A stretch of 64,000 nt of DNA from Gordionus sp. m RMFG-2023 (Eukaryota; Nematomorpha; Gordioida; Chordodea; Parachordodidae): the NCBI RefSeq assembly GCF_954871325.1, contig NC_088776.1, forward strand, positions 32,412,508-32,476,507, given 5' to 3'. The position numbers and the translations under genes were made by a program. Every line of letters begins with the position of its first letter. Position 1 is the stretch's first letter. Below are positions 10,151 through 23,421 of this stretch, piece after piece. The notes below the pieces were generated by a model. It saw only the letters and a program-made list of their open reading frames with translations. It was not told the DNA's origin and ran no database searches.

Positions 10151-13100
10151 AATAATTAAATTTAAAATCAATAAATGTATAATTTATTAAATATCATCTA
10201 CCTCCATATTTTAAGAGTATCATAAATTAATTATGATTTGTGAGTGTTAATAAGAAAGTAGTAAGACTAATTTATTTTATAAAATTTACTATTTTTAATT
10301 ATTAAATTTAAAATCAATTAATGTATAATTTATTAAATATCATTTTCCTCCATATTTTAGGAGTATCAAATTTTTAAAAATGACAAATAAATAAATATTA
10401 ATTATGTTTTAAGTTGAAGAAATACAAAATTCATAAGATTTAGAAAAAATAATTAACACTTCAAAGATTAAAAACAAAAGTAAAAGAGAAAAAATAAATT
10501 ATCAAATTTTTAAAAATGACAAATTAGGTCTTATAAAAAGTTAATATTTACCCCGTTCATATAAAACCCGCCATACTTGACGGGGTATCCACAAGTATTT
10601 ATATAATAATTTTATTTACTGTTGATTATTCTTTCTTTCTTTCTAACATTATATATCTAAATAAAGTTAAATATATATTAACAAATAATATGTATTTAAA
10701 TTAATATTTAAGTTAAAATTATAGATAATTAAACAATATTTTTTCAAATTTATTTTTAAAAAGGTGACCAAAGGCAACATAAAAATGTTAAAAAATAAAT
10801 TTAAACTTTTCGTGAAATAAAAATCATCCCCCACCCTCCTATCCCAAAGTATTTTTTTATTCCTTGCTCCCTGCAAGATTTATGACTTCTATCACTCACC
10901 CCTTGTTCATGTAGACTTGATGTCTCGTTGTTATTTCCTAAGGCTTTTAAAACATTTTAAAGCTCTTTGGAAGATATACTTTCCTCCTGAAAATTCCAAA
11001 AATACTAACTTTTTTATTAAATTTACCAGCCAAACTTTTTTTCTCGTCAAAATCAAAATTTTAAAGGATAATTTTTGCATATAAAAATATCACGTTTAAA
11101 GATTCAGTAGACATTATTCATAATTCTATTCAAAAAATATATTTATAATATAATATTTTTTTCTTTAAATATAAGCAATTTAATAAATTTACGTCTAGTT
11201 ATATTTATTGAATATCCTTATTTGTTTAACATGTTTGTCCTTTGATGTTTAATTATTATTTTACTAATCTCAATTTATACTGAATTTTTCTCGATCATCA
11301 ACACTTTTTAATAAATCTATGAGCAAACACGGCATGTGGAATTTATTAAATGAGAATATTTTAGAAAGCAGCATTAAAATAAGAAATTGTAAATACAAAA
11401 TTTAATTTCGTAATATAAAATTTGGGGATATTCTTAAATATCAACTCAGCTTATAACAAATGCTAAGATAGATAGGAAGTATTTATTAACTTATATATAT
11501 TTTAGGAATTACCATTAGAATAAGGAATTGAGAATACAAAATTAAATTATACATATTAATTGAATATTTTGGGATATATTCTTACTTAAAAGTTTAATCC
11601 ACTTCTCTTTGTGATCAATAAATTTTGATATTTAATTAATTTTATATTCAAAACATTCTTAATAATTTATTTCCGTTATTTGATAAAGTTTAAGATTTCC
11701 TTTTTATCAAAAATATTTAAAAAATAATATTAATATATAATTAGAAATTGATCTTATATTTTTATATTAATTTACAATTAGGTGATTATTAATGTGGAAT
11801 CTTAAATATTAAATTTATTGTTGCCTATGCCATATGGCTCTTTAATTAACATTACTCTCTTAACTATTAATATCAAATACGGCTTGTTTTTGTTTTAAGA
11901 AAGATTCAATAAGTTTAAAATATGTGTCAATTATCTAGAGAGTCTAGTGAAACCCGAAGCTGTGAACCGGGTTCAAAGGTTTTTTTCATAAACTTGAACG
12001 TAAACCCATTTTCTAACAAATTTTGTGAACCACTTTTTAAAAAAATATTGGGTTCGTTCAAATAATTTATTAACACAATTATACAAAAATTAAAGATCAA
12101 AATCGAATTTGATTTAATAAATACTTTTTCTAAAATTTATTTATCTTAGATAATAAAAAATTCTTATATTATATAATCCATCATAACACAGGTGTAATAA
12201 ATTATATTAAAGACTAGGTGGGGTTCCATGGACCCCCATTTATATATGATATATTTTAGATTCAAATTAATTTATAGTTTTCCTATTTTAAACTTATATT
12301 AGATAAACTTTAATTTAGTGACAAAGGGGTTTATTTATTGTTGAATCTAAAAAAAAGTTACGACATGACTAGGTAGAATTTAAATTTATATATCTAATTT
12401 TAAATGCTTAAAAATTTATATATTTATTACAAAGTTTCCTTTTTAGACATTTATTTAATATTAATATTGTATCATTAAATTATAATTGATTTGTGTTTCA
12501 GAAATCGTTAATATTTTATAATAAATTTTTAAAACTTAAAATATTCAATCTGAAATTACATACAAGGATGAAACAAGTCAGACACAAAAAAATGCATCTA
12601 ACAATAGGATTGTCTAGAAAAGGGCTAGGAAAAAAGGTCTAGCAGTTAATAAAAACACCGAGAGAGAAAAAAAAGTACTATTTTTTATAATTTATTATCA
12701 GAGCAACTCAATTCTCAGACTGTATTAATTAATATCATAACTAATAAAATAAATATAGGCTTTTTTGTATTTGTTTTTTAAATATATTTTATTTTTATCT
12801 AGAGAATGGAATCTAACATGAATTTAGACAGAATATGGGAACAACTTCAAAATCTATAAATTTACCAAATATTCTTATAAAATTTGGAAATATTTATGTC
12901 ACTTTTAATGCCAATATAACCTTGCAAAAATATTTGTTCATATAAATTGCCGTTCATTGTAAACTTATGTTACATGATAAATAAATTTTTTCTCTTTCCT
13001 CAAAAAGGTAGTAAGTTTCAATTTTATCAGTGGAAGGGGAAAATTTATATTAGCTTATGATATTACCAGAATAGACACCCCCCCCCCATTCCTCTGATTT

Positions 13101-13430
13101 ACATAGTCTAAAATAAAAAGTTATCTTTATTGCACAATTTAAGGTATAAATGAAAAATTCTTAATAAAAAATTAAATATAAATTTTTTGAAAATATGCTT
13201 ACCTAAATATAATAAAAATCGAATCATGTAAAATAGTATAGAAAATTTAAAAAAAATACATAATTTAAAAGAAAAAGAATAAAAATTATATTATTCTCTT
13301 AATAAATAACTAAATTAATAATTCCTATCGGGCTACAAAGTCTAGTTTTGAGTTTAATTTTTTGCAATATTCCGTCAATATAAATAACATCACTATGGGG
13401 GGGGGGGGGATATCTTATATACCTTTTTAA

Positions 13431-13885
13431 AGTAATGAAGCGTTCAGAGAAGCAAGGGAAGCATTGCTTCCCTTGAAATATTTCTTTAAAAATCCTTAAA
13501 TAAAATTACTATAATCTTTATACTAAGTTAAAAAAAAATTATTCTAATCTGAAAATTAAAAAAAATGGTTATTATTATAACGTAAAAAATTATTATTATT
13601 TTTACGTTAAAAAATTACAATTATTTTTGCTACGTTATAAAAAATATGCATAAGATAAAATTAATATTGCTTATTTTTAAAATAAATAAAAGATAAAAAT
13701 CATTCTCAAACGATATATTTTTGTTATAATTTTTTCCCAACGTTAAAAATATAAACATTGCAAAACTAAATATAAAATTGCTTAGTTTTTAATAAATAAA
13801 AAGAAAATCATGCGAATGAATTATGTTTTGTGTTTAAAAATAATAAATAAAAAAGGAAGAATTTTTTTTTATTTTATGTATCTCT
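13431..13885. mobile_element. Probable non-autonomous hAT relic related to the element at 28970
   Basis: The start AGTAATGAAGCG ... AAGCAAGGGAAGC resembles the left end of the hAT at 28970 (CAGTGACGAAGCG ... CTAGGGAAGC). The body shares its acgtta(t)aaaaatta(t) motif repeats. A palindrome (gggaagcattgcttccc) lies at 13459-13475. The right end is uncertain; cttttttaa near 13887 may echo the left flank ctttttaa. Confidence 0.4.
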
Positions 13886-14154
13886 TCTTTTTTAAAATAA
13901 TATAGCTCAAGAAATTTTTATGTGAAGAAACTGATTATTGAAAAAGGAAGGCCAAATTTAATTTTACAAAACATTAAGACAAATAAAAGCATGCATTCAT
14001 AAGTTTTTTATCGATAAATAAAAATATGAAAAACTCACTGATGTGAATTTCCAATTTCTCTGTATTGTTGGTCATGCCTATTATTCCCAAAGGAAAAATA
14101 TGTTTGGAATGATAAAGGATTTCCGGATAAGAATATTTTCAAAATATGGTGAAT

Positions 14155-14975
14155 TGAAATGAAGTGATTTATTTAATGTAATAAAATATATTATATGTTT
14201 AAAATAAGAAATAATATATCCATATATTATTTTTTTCTTTTTAGCTATCACCATTTCTGATGATAAGCTCCTTCAATATCTCTCTCCTTACTCATGTAAT
14301 TTTTATCTAATTTATATATTTGATCGATTCCATTTGGATCTCCCACCGGAGTATCGCTATCGAGGCCAAAATATCTTGATCTCCCCACCGAAGTATCAAT
14401 ATCGACAGATATCCCACCGGAGTATTTTTATCGATTCCATTGTAATCTTGACCTCGCACCGAAGTATTTATATCGACAGATATCCCATTCCTCACACCGA
14501 AGTATCAAATCGACAGATATTCCACCGGAGGATTCTTATCGATTCCATTTCTCCCACTGGAGTATCGTTAAAGTCCATTGTAGCTTGGTAGACATTGAGC
14601 TTGAACGGCCCCCGAGGCCACCATTATCCTAGCGCTGCACGAAATCGTTATCATACTTTAATGACCCACGAGTTTAGCTGGCCGTCTTATTTGGTTTATT
14701 GGACAAGTATCATAGCCCCCGGCTACCCAAGCCAGTCGGTGACTAGGGTGGCATCTGTTAACTCAGAAATTTATCATATCATATGTCTATACACATCCAT
14801 CATCGAAGAAAAACTCGAAAATTTTTAGTTCCTTACCAGGATTGAACCTGGGACCTTCGGTTTCCAAGCCTACATCATATACCACTGGGCCACCGTTTAT
14901 CTATTTAATCTATTACAATAAATTGTAGTTTAAAACCAAATCTACAATTTATATTAATACATTACAGTTCTCCTC
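14155..14975 (-). repeat. Left (3') LTR of the Gypsy fossil, with internal tandem repeats and a tRNA-like insert
   Basis: It shares tgaaatgaagtgatttattt at one end and attacaataaatt at the other with the right LTR. It holds about five ~55-60-bp units with ccaccggagtatc and tatcgacagatat motifs (14335-14575), and a tRNA-like block at 14829-14895. The exact outer boundary at the integrase side is uncertain by some tens of bases. Confidence 0.75.
14829..14895 (-). pseudogene. tRNA-like block inside the LTR
   Basis: On the minus strand there is an A-box-like TGGCCCAGTGGT and a B-box-like GGTTCAATCC, with an anticodon-loop-like TTGGAAA (GGA) between them. The T arm is one base short and the stems are poor, so a working tRNA is unlikely. 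It sits near the start of the 3' LTR and could supply or have supplied a polymerase III promoter to the element. Confidence 0.5.
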
Positions 14976-15109
14976 ACTACAAATTGAATTCATCATGATA
15001 AGGTAGTGGGGGTTTTGAATTTTTTAAGAATTGTTTCCATTGTGTTCTGCATTGTCCAAATCCTCAGTCATTGTTATGGGTATTTCTTCATCTTGTACAT
15101 GAGCATCCC

Positions 15110-16154
15110 TCAGTTGGTCGGCATGCTTGTTTTTAACAATATCTTCAGATTCAACATCATACAATATCGCATTTTTCCGTTGAACCACTGTCCCTTCATG
15201 CCATCCCGCAGTCCTTTCGTTGCTTCAAATTCACGGGGCTCAACGTTCCTATCTTTATAATATTTTTGTTTCCATAATGCGTTTTCAGTCCATTCCCACG
15301 TAGGTAATTCCCATTGATCTAACGTCGTCCTGAGCGGCCTTCCAAACATCATTTTGGCAGCAGATTTATCGGTAGTTGCATTTGGAGTATTTCGATGAGT
15401 AATTTAAACATTGGCTAAATTTAACTGGTTCTGAGTTCCATCTCTCCTTTCAGCATAGAAACGCGTCTTTATCGTACGTATATAACGCTCAGCCCAACCA
15501 TTCGATTTAGGGCTATAAGAGACCGATCTTAAATGTTTTATGTCGTTTTTAAAAAGAAAGGGTTTGAATTCAGATCCAGTAAACTGAGTACCGTTATCTG
15601 AGACAATGTAACTGTAAACCAAATCTAGCGAAATAATTACTCCGATATTTATTACACTGGTCGAATTAATATGTGTTAATTGCAACTTCAACCCATTTAG
15701 TGAAAGCGTCTACGCAAATTAACCAATACTTTCCAGATAGGGAGTCTGTCAAATCAATGTGTATTCGTTTCCAAGGTCGGGTAGAAATGCTCCAATTGTA
15801 TAACGACACTTCTCTGGCTCCCGGTCTTTCTTCCCGACAACTCTTGCAGCATTTAACGAACTCTTCAACATCACGTTCAAGTTCGTCCAAAAAACATAGT
15901 ATCTACATAATGATTTCATCCCCACTATCCCAGGAGGTCCTTGAATGAATAACATTCAAAACCTCCTTCTTTAGATTATCGAGAATAAAAATTCTATTAT
16001 TATAAAATAATAATCCTTCTCCGAACGAAATATTATCTTTAATTAAAATGAATTTTTTTAAAATCTCCAAATAATTATTTATATTATCAATATAGCAATG
16101 ATTTTTAATTAATTTAATAATCTCTTTCAGATTGATATCATTGCTCGTTTTCAC
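15110..16154 (-). pseudogene. Integrase region of the Gypsy fossil
   Basis: Recognised from the zinc-binding CKSCREE segment, the core IHIDLTDSL and CVDAFTKWVEV, the SDNGTQFTGSEF motif with NGWAER, and a C-terminal MMFGRPLRT-like segment. In this family the enzyme inserts the cDNA into the genome. The region is broken. Confidence 0.85.
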
Positions 16155-16185
16155 TTACAACTTTACTGCGAGTGAAAAATAAATC

Positions 16186-17505
16186 TTACATTAAGTTAAT
16201 TTTTAATTCTCTAATTTCACCTTCGAATTTTTTTGTAACATCATTAGTTTTTTCTTTCTCTACTCCCAAACGGGATAGAGCGTCCGCACATTTGTTTTGA
16301 TCACCAGGTCTATGAATTATATCATATAGAAAATTTAATAGCTTCGTCACCCACGGTATTAAACGGTTATTTGTTATTTTATTTAGGTCCCCTTTTTTAC
16401 CTAAGATATATCTTAAAGGTTTATGATCGGTAACCAAAATAAAATATCTTCCATAAATATATTGATGAAACTTCTCGATAGCGAACATGATCGCAGGAGC
16501 CTCCCGATCAATGGTGGCATAATTGTTTTCAGCCGCCGAAAGCCTGGCCAGTAAGAAATCGATATGCAATAACAGCTCCTAGACCATCTTTGCAAGCGTC
16601 ACAAGAAATCACGACAGGAATATCGGCTGAATAAGGAATTATTGTATCTTCTTTTGATTATATTTTTTTAACTACATTAAATATTTCATCTTCTTTAGCT
16701 GACCAAAACAAACTCACATTGTTAGTCGGTGTAAAGGTGCACAAATAGAATGTAAATTTTTAATAAACGATTCATGATAATTTACCATTCCCAAAAACGA
16801 ACGTAATTCTTTAAGATTAGATGGTGTTTTACAATTTTTTATAGCATTAATCTTATCTTCGGTCGGGTGAATTCCAAATTCATCAATAACATGACCTAAA
16901 TAAATAACTGACTTTTCTCCAATTTTATTTTATCGGTCATCGTTGTCAGTCCAGCCTTATCAAATCTTCTTAATACTTCTTCTAGATTAACCATATGATC
17001 AAAATTATTCTCACCTGCAATAATTACATCGTCTAAAAATACACTAACCATAGGAATTCCCTTTAATAGGTTTTGCATAAAGCGTTGAAATATTATCGGA
17101 TAGTCAACCCAAAAGGAATTCTTTGATATCGGTAATAACGACATGAGTCGAAATTACTAAAAGGTCTTTACATTCTGGACTAACTCCGAATTGTAAAAAT
17201 GCATCTCTTAAATCTATCGTTGAAAATATTTTAACACCCGCGATCCTATTTGTCAGGTTGACGAAAGTTGGTATTAAATCGTTATCTATCGCTAAATATT
17301 TGTTGATTGTTAAGCGAAAATCTTCGCATATCCGCACGGCACCGGATTTCTTTAAAATATTAACCGTTGGCGTAGCCCAAGTAATTGTAGTCCTTGTTGG
17401 ATCTACCTTCTCGATAACTCCTTCATCTAAAAGTCTGTCCATCTCAGCTTCAGCGGTTCGCCGCAAAGGAAATGAAATTCTTCTAGATGGCAACGCAATT
17501 GACAC
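16186..17505 (-). pseudogene. Reverse transcriptase and RNase H region of the Gypsy fossil
   Basis: Reverse transcriptase is recognised from ICEDFRLTINKY, FSTIDLRDAFLQ and the VFLDDVIIAGEN active-site segment. RNase H is recognised from AIMFAIEKFHQYIYGR, TDHKPLRYI and DALSRLG. This order is typical of Ty3/Gypsy pol. The region is broken. Confidence 0.88.
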
Positions 17506-17565
17506 TGTATTTAGTTGTATTTTGATGACGACTTCCTGTAATTTTATTTGTCCTAATTTTTTTTT

Positions 17566-18417
17566 TTAAACTTGCGGAAATTTTGAAACAATAGTATTTA
17601 AACTGGAATCTTTTATATTTATATTATTAATACGAACTTCTTCAGGAAGTTTTAAATCAAATTCTTTAAGAAAGGGCATTCCAAAAATAAGGGAATTCAC
17701 ACCCTTAACTACCCAAATAGGTAAAAATTTTGAAATATTTTTTACTTCGACTTCCACTAAACATTTACCCAATACTTTGATTTTGATATGGTTATATCCT
17801 ACTAGTTTATAAGCAGGTGATAATGGTGGTTTGCCTATGCGACTCCAGGTACCTTCATCTATTACACTACACGCAGCACCAATATCAAATTCCATAAATT
17901 TATCTTCGCGATTGTAGCTTTATCAGCAAATGACAGGCGAGGTGTCCGTGGTAAAATTATTTGTATAGCATGCGTTCTACACTCTTTCGCTGTGGTTTGC
18001 CTTTCCGCACCTAAAGCATATTACTTTTTTTTGGCTGCAATTAGGTTTAAAACTTGATTTATAATTATTATGGTTGAATTTGTTAGCATTATAATTAATA
18101 TTATTGAATTTATTAACGTTATGATAATTATTATTCCTAAAATAAGTATATTTGGAACCTTGCGTAGCCTTATGTTTAATTATTTTATTAACTTCTGCCA
18201 GGGTTTCCATCTCCAATGATGACAGCGAAATCGCTAAGCGCACAGTAACTTCAAAAGTAATATTTACTTCGATATATTTTGACCGAAGTTCTTTGTCCAG
18301 CTCAGGCAACCCTACTCCTAATATAAAAATATCTCTTAAGAGTTCATCAACCAACAATTTAAAATTACATAAAAAGCAAATACTTTTCAATTTGATTGAA
18401 AAAGATAATAGTTTCAC
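17566..18417 (-). pseudogene. Gag zinc-knuckle and protease regions of the Gypsy fossil
   Basis: The gag tail is Asn/Tyr-rich and carries CFRCGKANHS, a CCHC-type knuckle start. The protease region has FDIGAACSVIDEGTW, where the family normally has an Asp-Thr/Ser-Gly type active site. The region is broken. Confidence 0.7.
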
Positions 18418-18801
18418 TGCCTTTTTTTTAAAGTATAAAAATTATTTCGATGCGATGTGGAAAAATACTCGAAAAATCTTTCAATATTTTTTCTAAATTG
18501 TAGAGTAAAATTGAATAATTAATGTGCTCTAAATAATTAGAATAGTGAAAAATTTTTATTTAATTAAATTATCAGTGCCTATATATGCTAATAATAAATC
18601 TTTTTTAAATTTTGATCAACAATATTTTTTATTTTGAAGATGAGTTCTTTATTATATATATAAGACTTAAATATTAACTTTTTCTTTGCTAATTCTGGAC
18701 TATGAAATTTAGTAGGTGCTGATTTTTCTTAGCTTTTATTCAGAAATATCTTCTTCGAGTCTTCGTTAGGCATAGTATAATTTTAACCTTTATATTTAAT
18801 A

Positions 18802-18819
18802 CGTAAATAATCGTCACCA
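18802..18819 (-). other. Likely primer-binding site of the Gypsy fossil
   Basis: On the minus strand, one base after the 5' LTR end, the sequence reads TGGTGACGATTATTTACG. It begins TGG, as expected for pairing with the CCA end of a tRNA. The tRNA species was not identified. Confidence 0.5.
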
Positions 18820-18820
18820 A

Positions 18821-18956
18821 TGAAATGAAGTGATTTATTTAATGTAATAAAATATATTATATGTTTATAATAAGAAAATATATATCCATATATACTTTGA
18901 CGAAATCGTTTGTCTATTAATCTATTACAATAAATTTTAGCTTAAAACCTACGGCA
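18821..18956 (-). repeat. Right (5') LTR of the Gypsy fossil
   Basis: It matches both ends of the left LTR and, read on the minus strand, ends in CA next to the primer-binding site. It is much shorter than its partner. The outer boundary is approximate; no clear target duplication was found. Confidence 0.65.
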
Positions 18957-19583
18957 TTAAGAATCAATCACTCATTTGCAGTCAACGATTCAATAAAATC
19001 CTCTGACAATAATTGAATTGAAAATATGATGCATTCGATATGCAAAATATAGATCAAAAATTATACTCAAAAAAGGAAAATCTTAATTTTTTTATGGTTT
19101 TACTAATAAAAAAAATGTTTTTCAATTGCTTACCTACTATCAAACTGGCTTTTCGTCACCGCTTTTTGGTATACTTTAATAATCACAATATTTGATAAAT
19201 CTACACTGCAATTCCTGCCATTATTTGGTTTCTTATTGAAACTTATATCAATGATTATGACGCATAATTAATTATTTTATGTTCGACCCGTTTAGTAGTT
19301 ATTATATTAATTTAAAAAAACTTAATTGGCGAAATAAAAAAATATCTAGATAGGCATCCTGCTAGAACAATAATTATCATAATCTCTTAAAATCTGGGTG
19401 CACCAATATGTAATACCTGATTATACTAATTCCTCAATCAGTTTTCCAGTAATAAACAAATACTAATTATAAGCCAAATAAAAACTATAATGGCAGCCTT
19501 AGGATGAGTCCTAAATATCGGATTTTAAATTGCGATTCAAAATCAATTATAAATATATATAATAAGGTTTCTGTTTCTCCAAT
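18957..19583. other. AT-rich spacer, nothing recognised
   Basis: About 600 bp between the Gypsy fossil and the nested hAT complex. No reading frame, terminal repeat or RNA motif was recognised. Confidence 0.6.
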
Positions 19584-20348
19584 CAGTGGCGTTGCTAGGG
19601 AGGGCGCAGAGGCTCAAGCCCATGAAAAATTTGAATAGCCCCCTAAAGCAAAAAAAATTTTTTTTTAATGGAATCTTAACCTCTTGAACTAAAAATAAAT
19701 TTTTTTGATTGCCCCCTGAAAGATTTCTTTTATAATTCTATTAAGTAAAATATAGATTTAATTTTATTATTTAAAAATCAATAAAACTATCTAAATATTT
19801 ATTAAATAAATACTATTTTAAATTTTGGATTAAATTAATTAATACATATAAATTATATTTTCACTATATCAGCTATCAGTCAAATTTTGTGTTAAAAATA
19901 GAATATCAACATCACTCACTAAATATTAATTTAGCATTAACAGTTGAAGTTTAATAGACTATTATTATTTAAATTATTTATAACCCTAATTAAATAAATA
20001 TAATCATTTATTAATTGGAAACTAAAAAATTTAATATTGTAAGCAGAGTTCAAAATCACTAATCAACTGTATATTTATTTTTAAATTTTATTATCATACC
20101 TATTCCTAAAAATATTTTCAAGGTCCAAATAAGTATAATAAAAAGTAAGTAAGAAGACATATAGTTTATAATCCTCTATTATATACAGTTGTTTATAAAA
20201 TATTAGATAAAATGCCACTTTATTAGACGTATTTGACAGTTATAATATATTACAGCTAATATTATGATGAATTTTACTAATAAATGCTTTTAATACTAAG
20301 TATCAGTGGCGTAGCTACGGGAGGGGGGGGGGGGTTTCGGGTTTGGAG

Positions 20349-21290
20349 CCCCCCCCCAGAGCAATTAATTTTTTTTTAGAATATTCGTTTAAAAGACTCA
20401 AAAGTGACTTTATATCAAATAAATACCATGAATATTTATATTTTTCAGGTTTTGATGTTTGTGGAAGGATATTATTACTTTTAATTTTAAATATATATAT
20501 AAATTATTCTGTATATTATTTTAAAGTCATTGATAATAATCTATTAATTTTAATAATATATTATTGATGCATTTTTAAAAAAATATTTATTATAAATTAT
20601 CCAAGATATGGTTCGATAATAATAATATGAAATAAAAATTATCCAAGATATGGTTCGATAATAATTAATATGAAATAAAAAAGTGCATAATCTACCCCCC
20701 CCCCTCAGAGCAATTTTTTTAAGATTATTCGTTCAAAAGACTCAAAAGTGACTTTATATCAAATAAATACCATGAATATTTATATTTTTCTGGTTTTGAT
20801 GTTTGTGGAAGGATATTATTACTTTTATATATATATAAATTATTCTGTATATTATTTTAAAGTCATTGATAATAATCTAATAAATTATAATAATATATTA
20901 TTTATGCATATTTAAAAAAATATTTATTATAAATTATCCAAGATATGGTTCGAAAATAATAATATGAAATAAAAAAGTGCATAATCTACCCCCCCCCCCC
21001 CAGAGCAATTTTTTTAGATTATTCGTTCAAAAGACTCAAAAGTGACTTTATATCAAATAAATACCATGAATATTTATATTTTTCTGGTTTTGATGTTTGT
21101 GGAAGGATATTATTACTTATATATATATATATAAATTATTCTGTATATTATTTTAAAGTCATTGATAATAATCTAATAAAATATAATAATATATTATTTA
21201 TGCATATTTAAAAAAATATTTATTATAATTTATCGAAGATATGGTTCGAAAATAATAATATGAAAATAGTGCATAATCTACTTTCTCTGC
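20349..21290. repeat. Three tandem ~300-bp repeats within hAT-C
   Basis: Each unit starts with a C-run followed by agagcaatt, then has tcaaaagtgactttatatc, ttgatgtttgtggaaggat, a ta microsatellite, tattttaaagtcattgata and ccaagatatggttcgataat. Units begin near 20349, 20693 and 20988. Each C-run differs in length, as expected for slippage-prone tracts. Confidence 0.9.
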
Positions 21291-21423
21291 TTTTATTTCT
21301 AATAATATATATTTGGTTTATATTTTGTAGCATTTTTATAAATGAAATTATTAAAGAGATTAAATTTATGACTAAAAAGTAAAGATTGTTATTTCCTATT
21401 TACGAACTTTAAGATTGAAGGAA

Positions 21424-22800
21424 ATGGACATTATAAAATATTTACTAAGTAACAAAAAAAATTTACCAGCTAATATCTCATGCAATTTATGCCCTGTTGA
21501 AAATGATAAGCATGATGTAAATACACGAGGTTAAAAAATATTTAATCCAGTGTACTAATTAATATCTTATGCATTATAGGCTCTATTGAAAATAATAAGG
21601 ATGATGTAAATACACCAGGTCAAAATAACATTTAATATAAAAGATATTTAAAATTAATAGCTAACTATTTTTATTTTAGAATTTAAAATTAAACACCTAG
21701 TCATAGTTTTAACTAAATTAAAATTGCCAGTACAAACCACTTTGGGTAATTTATTATTTTAAATAATTTTGGCTAACCAAAATATTTTGACATTTATAAG
21801 ATATACCCAAACGTAGGAGGGAAGAAAATGATCTTGATACACTCATTTATATACCCAAAGACCATATAAAATCACTACCTAGTACAAGTAATATAATCTA
21901 TTAAGATTTAAATATTTTTTATTATAGATTTAGATATATCAAGTATTACATTTAATAAAAATGATGATAGTCAACAAAATGAACATACCAAATCACTAAT
22001 TAATATAGAAAATCAAAATTTTAATGATGAACTTGATATCATAAGCAACAATTTACCCCCCACATCAGGTATTTTATAATGACCTTATTTAAATGAATCA
22101 CTAATTAATATAGAAAATCAAAATTTTAATGATGAACTTGATACCATAAGCAACAATTTACCACCCACATCAGGTATTTTATAATGACCTTATTTAAATG
22201 AATCACCAATTAATATAGAAAATCAGAATTTTAATGATGAACTTGATACCATAAGCAACAATTTACCACTCACCTCAGGTATTTTATGAACTTATATGAC
22301 CTTATTTAAATGTATTCATTTAAATTTTAGAAATACCTAGATACTCTATAAAAAATTATGATAAAAATAAGCTAAATACACTTGATCACTTCAAATCTCT
22401 ACCTAGTAAAAGTAATGTTAACTATTACCTTTAAATATTTATATCATAATTTTAGGTATATCAAGTATCACATTGAAGAAGAATGATAGTAGTCAACAAA
22501 ATATTATAGGCTGTATCAATTTAGAATTTAAAGGTTATCTAATATGTTGTTTTATTTTAATTTATTTTTATAGGAATATCTCAATTAATATTCACACCAA
22601 GGGGTAAAAAAAATAGTGATAACAAACAAAAAAATACACTAAGTCACAACAAATCACTATCTAATAAATGTAATGTAATCAATTACTTATTAATATTTAC
22701 ATTAAAATTTTAGATATATAAAAAATCTAGGGAGAATTTAAATGAAAATGAAGTTCCACTCATGTCAGGTATTAGTCTTATTTAAATTATATTTATTTAA
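21424..22800 (+). other. Array of mini-exon-like segments in hAT-C
   Basis: An ATG (21424) opens MDIIKYLLSNKKNLPANISC plus NLCPVENDKHDVNT, similar in style to hAT transposase N-termini, then a gt donor. A second segment, GSIENNKDDVNTP, repeats its end. Further on, a unit coding ENQNFNDELDTISNNLPPTS occurs three times (about 22017-22069, 22100-22173, 22205-22279) with tatag before it and ggtatttta after it. Other acceptor-led segments code for ISSITFNKNDDSQQNE and ISSITLKKNDSSQQN. The exon calls are inferred from AG/GT context only. Confidence 0.6.
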
Positions 22801-23142
22801 AATCTTAGCAATTCCCACATACTCCAGAAAACTAAAGGATAATAGACAACCAATTATACTAGATCATTAAGAACCATCACCTACTACAAGTGATATAGTC
22901 TATTACTTTATACTTATAATAATCAAAAGTTGGTTCCAAAGCTAACATGTCATCTATGATTATTAGCCTAGGTTTCTCAATATTAATTTTAAACATCTAT
23001 CATATATTGGTAAAAAAATATTGCCAACACAATTTTGATTTTTTCACTTTGAAGGATATCGACTTAAATTTACAGTTTAAAAAAAACATTTATTTTTTAA
23101 TCTATAGTTTTAATGTGTTTACTAATTATAAAATATATCATT

Positions 23143-23318
23143 TATAATTAAGGCAATATAATATTTATAATTAAAGCAATTTATATGTGTAATACTAATA
23201 TTTATAATTAAGGCAATATAATATTTATAATTAAAGCAATATAATATTTATAATTAAAGCAATATAATATTTATAATTAAAGCAATATAATATTTATAAT
23301 TAAATCAATATAATATTT
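23143..23318. repeat. 23-bp minisatellite in hAT-C
   Basis: The unit tataattaaagcaatataat plus att is repeated about six times, with one longer interruption near 23180-23200. No spacers or dyad arms are present. Confidence 0.85.
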
Positions 23319-23421
23319 ATATTTTAAATAATCGCTTTTTATTTGTAAATAACTTCTAAAATTATAATAAAATGAAACGTATATCAATAAAATTGTGTCA
23401 ATGTGTTATTTTAATTAAAAT

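Larger units (their letters stand above)
8641..14154. other. AT-rich region without protein genes
   Basis: Apart from the tRNA-like relic near 9.2 kb there is no recognisable coding region. It holds a family of ~190-bp direct repeats (9471-9660, 9826-10010 and parts near 10045-10150 and 10230-10370). A possible hAT-A-like end lies near 10905-10915 (CATGTAGACTTG with a C-rich flank). There are C and G runs near 13078-13087 and 13397-13409, and a short element relic begins near 13431. Confidence 0.6.
14155..18956 (-). mobile_element. Ty3/Gypsy LTR retrotransposon fossil
   Basis: An LTR element read on the minus strand. The part order is that of Ty3/Gypsy: a gag tail with a zinc knuckle (about 17.98-18.42 kb), an aspartic protease region (about 17.6-17.9 kb), reverse transcriptase (about 16.9-17.5 kb), RNase H (about 16.2-16.6 kb) and integrase (about 15.1-16.15 kb). 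The terminal repeats are unequal, about 0.8 kb on the left and 0.14 kb on the right. It is broken, with of the order of six to ten breaks, and looks moderately old. Related LTR sequence lies near 34.1-34.8 kb. Confidence 0.9.

Noticed and set aside
20343-20567. 74-codon open frame at the left of hAT-C.
   Set aside because: It lies in the first unit of a triple tandem repeat whose other units do not keep the frame; no domain was recognised.
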